Source of the DNA: Neostapfia colusana
Taxonomy: Eukaryota; Streptophyta; Magnoliopsida; Poales; Poaceae
DNA: 64,000 bases
Assembly (NCBI GenBank): GCA_030760725.1
Contig: JASWHV010000018.1
Span: 25,824,273-25,888,272, forward strand
Direction: 5' to 3'
Part shown: positions 1-8,722 of the stretch, piece by piece
Layout of the letters: the number at the start of each line of letters is the position of its first letter
Position numbering within the stretch: the first letter of the stretch is position 1
Made by a program: the position numbers and the translations under genes
The notes under the pieces: generated by a model
The model's input: the letters and a program-made list of their open reading frames with translations, nothing else
Databases searched by the model: none
What the model was told of the DNA's origin: nothing

Positions 1-953
1 TCAGGCCGCCGGAGCATAAAACCCTACGTCCACGGCGAGCTATGGAGCTCGCTGTATTGCTTGCTGCTCAGGACCGGAGGCCTGAGCTTGGGGGTGAGTT
101 ACAGCTTGAGAGTGTATGGCTAGCTTATGAGTTGCAAAGTGCGAACCCTTGCTATCGACGCCTACCAGAGCCTTTTATAGTCCAAGACTCGGGCGGCTTA
201 CAAGGGGAGCCGGGACCCGACAGGTGGTCCCGGGAAGATTGTCTATTATCTACAGTATCTGCAGTTATGCCGGTAGTTGTCTCTGGTCGAAGGCTTCTGA
301 GTCTTCATCTTGCCACCCTGCCCATGCCGCATGCTAGTCGTAGTGGTTGATGATGGCGCAGGCGGCATGGGATGTCTTGTCGCGGTGTTTATTGGCTGGC
401 AGGTCCTGACACCGCGTGCCAGTCTGTGATGCGACTGGGCGCAACGGCACCTGACAGACGCGTGCTCCGCGTCTCCGCGTCTTGGGAAGACGCGGGCCTT
501 GAATACCTTGTACGGGCAAGGTATGGGGTGCCTTTACGCCCGCTGCCTACCGCTCGGGGGCAGGCAGCACCGTTCTTCTGGCCACGTGGCGGGTCCGGAG
601 CCCTTCTCTGAGGAGAGAAGGGTTCGGCCTGCGGGGCACGTGGAGCCTCCGGACCTCTCCCCGCGGAGGAGTAGGCTCGGCTTCTGTCGGCCACGTGGCG
701 GGCCCGGAGCTCTCCTCTGAGGAGAGTGAGGTCCGGCCCCGCTGGACGGGTGGCGCCTTCGGACCTCTCTCCCGCGTAGGGGGAGGTCCGGCTTCTGTAT
801 GCCACATGGCGGGCCCGGAGCTCTCCTCTAAGGAGAGGGAGGTCCGGCCCCGCCGGACGCGTGGCGCCTTCGGAGCTCTCCCTGCGGAGAAGGGCGAGTA
901 CCTTAGGCATTTTGCCCTGTGCGTGGGGGTACCCCATATCTCAGGTACCGACA
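1..953 (-). repeat. Family T LTR A (left end outside window)
   Basis: This LTR is homologous to the six other family-T LTRs in the window. Element sense is minus: the 5' end TGTCGGTACC lies at 953, and the 3' end is cut off by the window edge. A TATA box (TATAAAAG, minus) lies at 172-179, with three ~110-bp G-box repeats between about 540 and 900. It abuts the gag fragment at 954 exactly at the LTR terminus. It is therefore either the 3' LTR of an internally deleted element V, or more likely the 5' LTR of another copy inserted into the gag of V. Confidence 0.85.
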
Positions 954-1683
954 CCCTGCTTCTGTCGCCGCAGGTTCTGGTGCCGCGAACGCTTGGTTCG
1001 CACTGAGCACCGCGTACTCCGGCATGGGCAAGGCTGCACCATAGGCCGGGGGCGCCATATGCAGGACATATGACTGTGGCATATTCTGCATGGCGCAGGC
1101 CTGGGGCAGAGATCGCGTGGCGAAGGTCTGCTCTTCAGGCTGGGTCAAGGCCGACGTCATGCTGTCGTCAGCCTCTTGGTGGCGACGCCTTTCTCGGTGC
1201 CGCTCGAGGATCTTGACCCAGGTGACACCGCTCCAGCTCTGTCCTCAGATCTGTTGATTGGGGGCTGGTAGAGCTGGAGTCTGCCGTCTGCTCGTCATCC
1301 AATGGTGCGCGCATCAGCGACATGACCGGTTGGCCAGAGCGTCGTCCCCGCCGAGGTCGAGGGTTTGCGGCAGCGACGACGAGGCGGTCTACCTCACGGA
1401 TCCACTGCCGGGTCGCTGCCTGAGGCGCGTCCCCAGCGGGCGGATTGTACAGTAGCGCTCTCGCTGCAGCTAATGCACCCCCACTGGGCACGCCCAGCGC
1501 CACTGAAGACTTGAAGCTGGTTGGAGCCTGCATTGCCGGGGTCGGCGCTGCCAGAGCCGGTTGCTGGCCCCCAGCTTGTAGCGACACACTCCGTCCCGAG
1601 TGTGTCTACATGTACTCCCCCCTGGTCGCGGTCTGCCGCAGAGGCGAGGGGGGAGAGTTCGCCGCTGAAGGAAGCTTGGTCAT
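954..1683 (-). pseudogene. gag: Truncated family-T gag (element V)
   Basis: Homologous to the N-terminal third of the gag of Y (6788 onward). The start ATG is at 1683 on the minus strand and the reading begins MTKLPSAANSP. The matched region continues through the Ala/Pro/Gln-rich segment to the stretch just before the conserved gag domain, where LTR A begins. Several frameshifts break it relative to Y and X, so no long frame survives. The PBS and leader lie at 1684-1740. It is a dead fragment with no expected product. Confidence 0.8.
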
Positions 1684-1726
1684 CTTCGTCGGTGGAAACT
1701 CGTCGCGCTAGGAGAAAAGCCCCCTT

Positions 1727-1740
1727 CCTGGCGCGCCAAA
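1727..1740 (-). other. Primer binding site of element V
   Basis: Immediately downstream (minus strand) of the CTTCAACA end of LTR B stands TTTGGCGCGCCAGG. This is the same primer site as in Y (6731) and X (57583). It begins with TGG, as expected for pairing with a tRNA CCA end. I did not assign the tRNA. Confidence 0.7.
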
Positions 1741-2835
1741 TGTTGAAGTGTTCAGTCGACACTTCCCCCGGGCCTGCACTGGGCAGCCCGCGGAGGTTCT
1801 TTTTTCGGTGGGGCTAGTCTCTAGCGGAGAGCTTGCGCAGATGGACGAGTTAGTAAGAGCTTGACACGTCGAGTTTTACGTGGTTCAGGCCGCCGGAGCG
1901 TAAAACCCTACGTCCACGGCGAGCTATGGAGCTCGCTGTATTGCTTGCTGCTCAGGACCCGAGGCCTGAGCTTGGGTGTGAGTTACAGCTTGAGAGTGTA
2001 TGGCTAGCGTATGAGTTGCAAAGTGCGAACCCTTGCTATCGACGCCTACCCGAGCCTTTTATAGTCCAAGGCTCGGGCAGCTTACAAGGGGGGCCGGGAC
2101 CCGACAGGTGGTCCCAGGAAGATTGTCTATCGTCTACCGTATCTGCAGTTCTGCCGGTAGTTGCCTCTGGTCGAAGACCTCTGAGTCTTCATTTTGCCGC
2201 CCTGCCCATGTCGCAAGCTAACCATAGTGGTTGATGACGGCACAGGCGGCATGGGGTGTCTTGTCGTGGTGTTTTTTGGCTGGCAGGTTCTGACACCACG
2301 CGTCAGTCTGTAATGCGACTGGGCGCAACGGCACCTGACAGTCGCGTGCTCCGCGTCTCCGCGTCTTGGGAAGACGCGGGCCTTGAATACCTTGTACGGG
2401 CAAGGTATGGGGCGCTTTTACGCCCGCTGCCTACCGCTCGGGGCAGGCAGCGCCGTTCTGCTGCCACGTGGCGGGCCCGGGGCCCTTCTCAGAGGACAGG
2501 AGGGTAAGCTCCGCGGGGCACGTGGAGCCTCCGGACCTCTCCCCGTGGAGGGGGAGACTCGGATTCTGTTGGCCACGTGGCGGGCCCGGAGCTCTCCTCT
2601 GAGGAGAGAGAGGTCCGGCCCCGCTGGACGCGTGGCGCCTTCGGACCTCTCTCCCGCGGAGGGGGAGGTCCGGCTTCTGTATGCCACGTGACAGGCCCGG
2701 AGCTCTCCTCTGAGGAGAGGGAAGTCCGGCCCCGCCGGACGCGTGGCGCCTTTGGAGCTCTCCCTGCAGAGAAGGGCGAGTTCCTTAGGCATTTTACCCT
2801 GTGCGCGGGGGTACCCCATATCTCAGGTACCGACA
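1741..2835 (-). repeat. Family T LTR B, 5' LTR of element V
   Basis: A 1095-bp LTR. In element sense (minus) it runs from TGTCGGTACC at 2835 to CTTCAACA at 1741; the consensus end is CTTCGACA, so one base is changed here. The TATA box is at 2056-2063 (minus), inside a GC-rich inverted repeat. The three U3 tandem units with CACGTG-type boxes lie between about 2465 and 2790. It is full length, and its right end cuts the antisense ORF of W. Confidence 0.9.
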
Positions 2836-3950
2836 TCCTCGATCCGAGTTCGAAGGTCATCCTCGCCCGCCGCCAGCTGCGCGGCGACCCTCTCCGCCTC
2901 AGCTGCCATGGAACGCTCCTGTTTCTCAACGGCGAGTTCACGGCGCTCCAACCTCTGCCGTATCTCCACAGCAGCAGAGAGGCTCTCTTCGGCCCGGGCG
3001 TGTGCCTCCAGAGCCTCCCTGTTGATCCGCCGCGATTGGGTGTCCATGCGGTCGACAGCCCGCTTCATCCGGTCGAGGAGCACTTCCCTGAAGTGGAGCA
3101 GCTCCCGCCTGGAGTCGAGCTCGCTCTTAACCTTTGCGGTCCTCTCCCACAAAAGGTTCCCCCAGGTCAGGAGGCGATCTCGTTCAACCGTATACTCCTC
3201 CCGCTCGCGACCTAGTGCAGCCAAGACCTGCCGAATGCTCGTCTCGGCAAGCGCCAAGGCATCCGACAGGGGCAATGGAGCGACAGAGGCCGGGGCAGTC
3301 CCCCCGACCTCCTCCATTACCTCATCCTCAAGAGGAGTCGACGCACCAGCAACCGAGACGAGACGCCGATCAGGAGAAATTGGCTCCGAGGCCCCGGCAG
3401 CCGGGCCAGCCGGGCTCTCTTCAGCTTCTGGCTCCTTGATCTGAGGAGAAGGGCGAGCCGGGGAAGGCGGTGCTGGAGAAAAGGCCGGGCCGCCTAGTGC
3501 AGGGTCGACCTGCGCTGGCTTGGGGGCCGCGGTGACAGTCTCGACAGGAAGAGACGACGCAGCCGCGGAGTCCGGGCACACCGGAACAGGAGAAGTTCGC
3601 GCTGGCCTAGGGGCCGCGGCAGTTTTCCCTGGCTCCGAGCGCAGCGGCACAGATTCCCCGCAAGTCGGGGATGGCCGGGAAGCGCGGACACTCCAGCGGG
3701 CTCTGAACCCCGACTTCCGAGCCGGGGTAGGACTCCCAGAGCCCGCTACCGTCACTGACGGCCGCTCCGCGGTCGCTTGAACTGGCGGAACAGGGGACGC
3801 CCCAGAAGCTCCCCCCATCGCATCAGTCCGGGGCCTCTTCGAGTCGCCACCGGAGGGAGTGTCAGGCACCCCAGAATCCCGACTTGGCATAGACGCCGCT
3901 GCTGGAGGAGATCGAGCGCGCTTCTTCTCGGGTGGCGGGTTGGAAGCCAT
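2836..3950 (-). pseudogene. Antisense accessory ORF of W, short form, 3' truncated by V
   Basis: This minus-strand ORF starts at ATG 3950 in a good plant context (GCCATGGC). It begins MASNPPPEKKRARSPP and stays open for about 371 codons until LTR B cuts it. Residues 1-230 are Pro/Ala/Ser-rich with two basic nuclear-localisation-like stretches (KKRARSPP, KRPR). Residues ~235-371 are a charged heptad-rich coiled coil. Compared with the long form in X, the start MASN is kept and the whole Transposase_28-like domain is missing. The joint lies next to the internal EKKRARSPP of the long form, so the short form looks like an in-frame N-terminal deletion. It is antisense to its element. Its function is unknown; related accessory genes occur in maize Grande elements. 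Confidence 0.75.
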
Positions 3951-4420
3951 GGCGAGGGAGAACTCAAGGGCAAGAGAACAAAAGCACAAGAGTCCGAGAA
4001 GAAACACAGAGAAGTGCGAAGGGAAGCTGCAAAGTGGGTAAGACACCCTCTAAAAACTTCCCGGGTGCAATTCCAAGCGATTCGGAACTCTTTGAATACC
4101 CAGCATCGGCAACCGCTTTGGTTCCTAGACCGAGTGCCGATGACGGGTGGACCCAAGCCACCTAACTGAAGCGGTGGGGTCAAGGAGTCAGTCTCCTGAG
4201 AAGGTGAGCCGGCAAGGCACTTCGGCGGTTCCCGAAGAAAGTGCCGCAACGTGCAGAAGTGGCAGTCTTGGGAACCGCCGCAGTAAAAGCAACCATCAAG
4301 TGAGTGCACGCTCCCACGACCCCGCGGCCATTCGTGCTCCGGCAGCGGTCAATTCGGGACATAGAGAAAGTGCGCGGATCGAAAGAGACGGAGGTCCCAC
4401 CTCGGGCTCGCTGCCTCCCC
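3951..4420 (-). promoter_or_regulatory. Leader/promoter region of the antisense ORF in W
   Basis: About 470 bp lie between the polypurine tract of W and the ATG of the antisense ORF. Homologous leaders stand in X (24651-25116) and Z (63471-63940). About 80-110 bp upstream of the ATG is a T/A-rich patch (GTTTTTAGAGG on the minus strand; TTTTAAAAGG in X) that could act as a TATA box. No long ORF is conserved here. That transcription starts in this leader or in the adjacent LTR is inferred from position only. Confidence 0.4.
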
Positions 4421-4441
4421 CGAGATGGGCCCGGGGGCCAC
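4421..4441 (+). other. Polypurine tract region before LTR C
   Basis: A G-rich run ending GGGGGCCAC stands directly before the TGTCGG start of LTR C, where plus-strand DNA priming is expected. The same run, inverted, precedes LTR E in X (24627-24647) and LTR G in Z (63450-63470). This placement fixes the sense orientation of the family. Confidence 0.65.
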
Positions 4442-5496
4442 TGTCGGTACCTGAGATATGGGGTACCCCCGCGCACAGGGTAAAATGCCTAAGGAACTCG
4501 CCCTTCTCCGCAGGGAGAGCTCTGAAGGCGCCACGCGTCCGGCGGGGCCGGACCTCCCTCTCCTCAGAGGAGAGCTCCGGGCCCGTCATGTGGCATAAAG
4601 AAGCCGGACCTTCCCCTCCGCGGGAGAGAGGTCCGAAGGCGCCACGCGTCCAGCGGGACCGGGCCTCCCTCTCCTCAGAGGAGAGCTCCGCGGGGAGAGG
4701 TCCGGAGGCTCCACGTGCCCCGCGGAGCTGACCCTCCTCTCCTCTGAGAAGGGCTCCGGGCCCGCCGCGTGGCAGCAGAACGGTGCTGCCTGCCCCGAGC
4801 GGTAGGCAGCGGGCGTAAAGGCACCCCATACCTTGCCCGTACAAGGTATTCATAGCCCGCGTCTTCCCAAGACGTGGAGACGCAGAGCACGCGTCTGTCA
4901 GGTGCCGTTGCGCCCAGTCGCATCACAGACTGGCGCGCGGTGTCAGAACCTGCCAGCCATTAAACACCGCGACAAGACACTCCATGCCGCCTGAGCCGTC
5001 ATCAACCACTATGGCTAGCATGCGGCATGGGCAGGGCGGCAAGATGAAGACTCAGAAGCCTTCGACCAGGGGCAACTACCGGCATAACTGCAGATACGGT
5101 AGATGATAGACAATCTTCCCGGGACCACCTGTCGGGTCCCGGCCCCCCTTGTAAGCTGCCCGAGCCTTGGACTATAAAAGGCTCGGGTAGGCGTCGATAG
5201 CAAGGGTTCGCACTTTGCAACTCATACGCTAGCCATACACTCTCAAGCTGTAACTCACCCCTGAGCTCAGGCCTCCGGTCCTGAGCAGCAAGCAATACAG
5301 CGAGCTCCATAGCTCGCCGTGGACGTAGGGTTTTACGCTCCGGCGGCCTGAACCACGTAAAACACGCCGTGTCAAGCTCTTACTAACTCGTCCATCTGCG
5401 CAAGCTCTCCGCTAGAGACTAGCCCCACCGAAAAAAGAACCTCCGCGGGCAGCCCAGTGCAGGCCCGGGGGGAAGTGTCAACTGAACACTTCGACA
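4442..5496 (+). repeat. Family T LTR C, 3' LTR of W
   Basis: A 1055-bp LTR from TGTCGGTACC to CTTCGACA. It is about 40 bp shorter than its relatives because part of the third U3 tandem unit is missing around 4680-4690. The TATA box TATAAAAG is at 5173-5180. It sits in the loop of a perfect 8-bp inverted repeat, CCCGAGCC (5159-5166) and GGCTCGGG (5180-5187). Confidence 0.9.
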
Positions 5497-5634
5497 CACG
5501 TACAAAGGTGGGGAGAGCATTCTCTAGGCCATAAGGCATAGAGACATAACAATACAGGCCATCTACTGTGATGAAGGAGGTGTGCTCTTCATCTTCTCTA
5601 GACATGGGGATCTGATGGAAACCCGAGTAGGCGT
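5497..5634 (-). pseudogene. RT scrap of element U, frame still open
   Basis: The minus strand reads as a Gypsy reverse transcriptase segment without stop or frameshift for ~45 codons. It contains AYSGFHQIPM and MPYGLENALPTF, the regions around RT motifs that hold the first catalytic Asp neighbourhood and the conserved PxG. The same region in X and Y carries a TAG at the AYSG position and frame-breaking changes, so U came from a better-preserved relative. It is bounded left by LTR C and right by LTR D, both insertions into U. Confidence 0.7.
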
Positions 5635-6730
5635 TGTCGGTACCTGAGATATGGGGTACCCCCGCGCACAGGGTAAAATGCCTAAGGAACTCGCCCTTCT
5701 CCGCAGGGAGAGCTCCGAAGGCGCCACACGTCCGGCGGGGCCGGACCTCCCTCTCCTCAGAGGAGAGCTCCGGGCCCACCATGTGGCATACAGAAGCCGG
5801 ACCTCCCCCTCCGCGGGAGAGAGGTCCGAAGGCGCCACGCGTCCAGCGGGGCCGGACCTCCCTCTCCTCAGAGGAGAGCTCCGGGCCCGCCACGTGGCCA
5901 ACAGAAGCCGAGCCTCTCCCTCCGCGGGGAGAGGTCCGGAGGCTCCACGTGCCCCGCGGAACAGACCCTCCTCTCCTCTGAGAAGGGCTCCGGGCCCGCC
6001 ACGTGGCAGCAGAACGGCGCTGCCTGCCCCCGAGCGATAGGCAGCAGGCGTAAAGACGCCCCATACCTTGCCCGTACAAGGTATTCAAGGCCCGTGTCTT
6101 CCCAAGACGCGGAGACGCGGTGCATGCCTCTGTCAGGTGCCGTTGCGCACAGTCGCATCACAGACTGGCGCGCGTTGTCAGAACCTGCCAGCTAATAAAC
6201 ACCGCGACAAGACATCCCATGCCGCCTGCGCCGTCATCAACCACTACGACTAGCATGCGGCATCGGCAGGGCGGCAGGATGAAGACCCAGAAGCCTCCGA
6301 CCAGAGACAACTACCGGCATAACTGCAGATACGGTAGATAATAGACAATCTTCCCGGGACCACCTGTCGGGTGCCGGCTCCCCTTGTAAGCCGCCCGAGT
6401 CTTGGACTATAAAAGGCTCGGGTAGGCGACGATAGCAAGGGTTCGCACTTTGCAACTCATACGCTAGCCATACACTCTCAAGCTGTAACTCACCCCCAAG
6501 CTCAGGCCTCTGGCCCCGAGCAGCAAGCAATACATCGAGCTCCATAGCTCGCCGTGGATGTAGGGTTTTACGCTCTGGCGGCCTGAACCACATAAAACTC
6601 GCCGTGTCAAGCTCTTACTAACTCGTCCATCTGCGCAAGCTCTCTGCTAGAGACTAGCCCCACCGAAAAAAGAACCTCCGCGGGCTGCCCAGTGCAGGCC
6701 CGGGGGAAGTGTCGACTGAACACTTCGACA
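5635..6730 (+). repeat. Family T LTR D, 5' LTR of Y
   Basis: A 1096-bp LTR, TGTCGGTACC to CTTCGACA. The U3 has three ~110-bp tandem units marked by CCATGTGG (5779), CCACGTGG (5890) and CCACGTGG (5999), plus another CACGTG at 5946-5951. The TATA box TATAAAAG is at 6408-6415, about 320 bp before the LTR end, so the transcript start is expected near 6440. The inverted repeat around the TATA box is partly mutated in this copy. Confidence 0.92.
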
Positions 6731-6750
6731 TTTGGCGCGCCAGGTAGGGG
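6731..6750 (+). other. Primer binding site of element Y
   Basis: Directly after LTR D comes TTTGGCGCGCCAGGTAGGGG. The core TGGCGCGCCA is a 10-bp perfect palindrome and starts with TGG, as needed to pair with a tRNA CCA end. It differs from the initiator-Met site used by the other families here. The priming tRNA was not identified. Confidence 0.75.
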
Positions 6751-6787
6751 GCCTTTCTCCTAGCGCGATGAGTTTCCGCCGACGAAG

Positions 6788-8722
6788 ATGACCAAGCTTC
6801 CTTCAGCGGCAAACTCTCCCCCTCCGTGTTCACGGCGAACCGTGACCACTGGGGAGTACATGTCGACACACTCAGGACGGAGTGTGTCGGCACAAGCTGG
6901 TAACCAGCAGCCGACTTCGGCAACGCCGACTCCGGCGATGCAGGCCCCGATCAGTGTGAGATCTTCTGCAGCGCTGAGCGTACACCATGGAGGTGCGCTA
7001 GCTGCAGCAAGAGCGCTGCTGCACAACCCACCTGCGGGGGATGCGCCCCATTCAGCGACCCAGCAATGGGTCCGCGAGGTGGACCGCCTCATCATCGCCG
7101 CCGCGAACCCTCGGTTTTGGCGAGGACAGCGCCCAGAACAACCGGCTGTGTCGCTGTCGCGCACGCCCACGGTTTATGGGCTAACGGCGGATTCCAGCTC
7201 CTCCAGGCTCCTGTCGACGGACCTGAGAAGGGAGCTGGAACGGTGCCACTTGGGCCAGGACGCCCGGGTGTACCTCGAGCGACGCCGAGAAAGGCGTCGC
7301 AACCATGAGGCTGGCGACAGCATGTCGTCGGCCTCGACACAACCTGAAGGGCAGGTCTTCGCCACGCGAGCCCTGCCTCAGGCATATGCCGTGCAGCATA
7401 TGCCACAACCATATGCGCCGCAAGCAGCGCCCCCGGTCTATGGTGCAGCCTTGCCCATGCTGGGATACGCGGTGCCAAGTGCGAACCAAGCGTTCGCAGC
7501 GCCAATACCTGCAGCAGCAGGTGCAGGATGTGCGGCCCTTGCACCCCACCTTCGCTTCGCGAGGTGGCCGCGCAAGTTCCGGCCGCACCTGCCCGAGAAG
7601 TACGACGGTAGCGTCAACCCGGCGGAGTTCCTCCATATCTACTCCACCACCGTACTTGCCGCAGGAGGGGACGAGGCTGTCATGGCCAACTACTTCCCCG
7701 TCCCCTTGACCGGCCCAGCTCGGTCTTGGCTCATGAATCTACCTCAGGGGTCCATAACTTCCTGGGGAGAGCTCTGCCGGCAGTTCGTCGCCAACTTCGG
7801 CAGCTCATACACCCGCCCTGGCACGGAGCTCGACCTCCACGCTATCCAACAGCAACCAGGGGAGTCACTGCGCTCGTTCATCCAGCGGTTCTCCCAGGTG
7901 CGGAACACCATCCCACATATCCAGAACGCTTATGTGGTGGTGGCGTTCCGGCAAGGCGTTCGGGACAGGAAGATGCTCGAGAAGCTCGCGACCAGGGAGG
8001 TCCACGATGTCTCAGAATTCTTCAGCCTGGCGGACAAGTGTGCCAGAGCAGCCGAAGGGCGGAACTGGCACTCTCTGCTGGCCCCCAAGCCAGGGGGTCA
8101 GCCGGAATCCGGCGACGCTTCATACGGAAGCAACATAAAGTCATCAGCCGCGGTCCCTGTTGCCACAACGGCGGCGCCCAGTGGAGCTAGGGGGCCGCGC
8201 CCTGACAAGAGGCCGCGACAATCACCGGCCCTAGACGGGGGCCAGGATGAATTATGCCCTGTGCATGGCACCAGTTATCATACCGCTGCCGAATGCCAGG
8301 AAATCCAGAAGCTCGCGGAGCGCTTCCGGAAAGGGAAGCAGCCCCTAACTGATGCCCCACCCAACAATCAAAGGGAGGGCAAGCAGAAGGTCGAGGCCCG
8401 AGACGGCGTCGACCGCCAGGTGGAGTTCCAGGAGCTTCAGCACGCCGTAAAGGCAGTGCGCAGTCATGGGAGCTCCAGCTCCAGTGATGACGAGCACCGG
8501 AAGATGCTCTATGTCATCTTCGGCGGGTCCGCTGACCCCCCGTCCCGGAGCATGGCTAAGGCCTTGCGTCGAGCGGTAGCGTCGGTGGCTCCCCTCCCAG
8601 GTGCAGCACCGCACCTCAGGTGGATGGGAACCCCATCAGCTTCGATGACACCGACTGCCCCCGGAACATGGCTGGGGCCGGCCAACTGCCGCTCGTGGTG
8701 GCCCCCACCATCGCCAACGTGA
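6788..8722 (+). CDS. gag: Gag polyprotein of Y (gag intact; frame lost before protease)
   Basis: It starts at ATG 6788, 57 bp after LTR D. Residues 1-250 are low-complexity Ala/Pro/Gln-rich. Residues ~262-425 match the Retrotrans_gag family (RKFRPHLPEKYDG, PARSWLMNLPQG, YTRPGTELDLHAIQQ, ADKCARAAEG). Residues 490-503 hold a variant zinc knuckle, C-x2-H-x5-H-x4-C, typical of Tat gag. Near 8634 one C is missing from a run of five found in X, so the frame leaves the protease; the last ~30 residues are frameshift product. Gag would form the particle around element RNA in the cytoplasm. This is the best-preserved gag of the family in the window. Confidence 0.85.
   Translation: MTKLPSAANSPPPCSRRTVTTGEYMSTHSGRSVSAQAGNQQPTSATPTPAMQAPISVRSSAALSVHHGGALAAARALLHNPPAGDAPHSATQQWVREVDRLIIAAANPRFWRGQRPEQPAVSLSRTPTVYGLTADSSSSRLLSTDLRRELERCHLGQDARVYLERRRERRRNHEAGDSMSSASTQPEGQVFATRALPQAYAVQHMPQPYAPQAAPPVYGAALPMLGYAVPSANQAFAAPIPAAAGAGCAALAPHLRFARWPRKFRPHLPEKYDGSVNPAEFLHIYSTTVLAAGGDEAVMANYFPVPLTGPARSWLMNLPQGSITSWGELCRQFVANFGSSYTRPGTELDLHAIQQQPGESLRSFIQRFSQVRNTIPHIQNAYVVVAFRQGVRDRKMLEKLATREVHDVSEFFSLADKCARAAEGRNWHSLLAPKPGGQPESGDASYGSNIKSSAAVPVATTAAPSGARGPRPDKRPRQSPALDGGQDELCPVHGTSYHTAAECQEIQKLAERFRKGKQPLTDAPPNNQREGKQKVEARDGVDRQVEFQELQHAVKAVRSHGSSSSSDDEHRKMLYVIFGGSADPPSRSMAKALRRAVASVAPLPGAAPHLRWMGTPSASMTPTAPGTWLGPANCRSWWPPPSPT

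Larger units (their letters stand above)
1..2835 (-). mobile_element. Element V, family-T Tat-lineage Gypsy fragment (minus)
   Basis: LTR B (1741-2835) is followed on the minus strand by a primer site at 1727-1740 and a truncated gag, then LTR A. LTR B interrupts the antisense ORF of W, so V is younger than W. The bases right of LTR B are TCCTC (2836-2840), the expected target duplication; its partner would lie beyond the left edge. Whether LTR A belongs to V or to a further nested copy cannot be settled inside the window. Confidence 0.75.
2836..5496 (+). mobile_element. Element W, family T, 3' part only (plus)
   Basis: It consists of the antisense ORF (2836-3950), its leader (3951-4420), the polypurine tract and 3' LTR C. 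Its 5' side was separated by insertion of V and lies left of the window. The five bases after LTR C are CACGT (5497-5501), the likely target duplication. W sits inside an antisense RT scrap of element U. Confidence 0.8.

Noticed and set aside
389..937. Long Arg/Pro-rich ORFs across the family-T LTR repeats (also 547-954, 2489-2941, 5372-6088, 58167-58994)
   Set aside because: They are produced by the ~110-bp GC-rich tandem U3 units, occur in several frames and on both strands, and run across LTR/interior borders.
1926..2234. 102-aa ORF beginning MELAVLLAAQD, present in every family-T LTR
   Set aside because: It recurs because the LTR recurs, with no conserved domain. It lies antisense to the element within the R/U5 region and covers the TATA box. 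Recurrence in copies is not evidence of coding.
4442..6730. Idea that family-T LTRs serve two different element types in opposite orientations
   Set aside because: LTR borders read TG…CA both ways (TGTCG/CGACA), and an antisense gene follows one end while gag follows the other. The exact CCGTG duplication around 23532-58680 shows one element with gag-pol in sense and the accessory gene in antisense, which explains both orientations.
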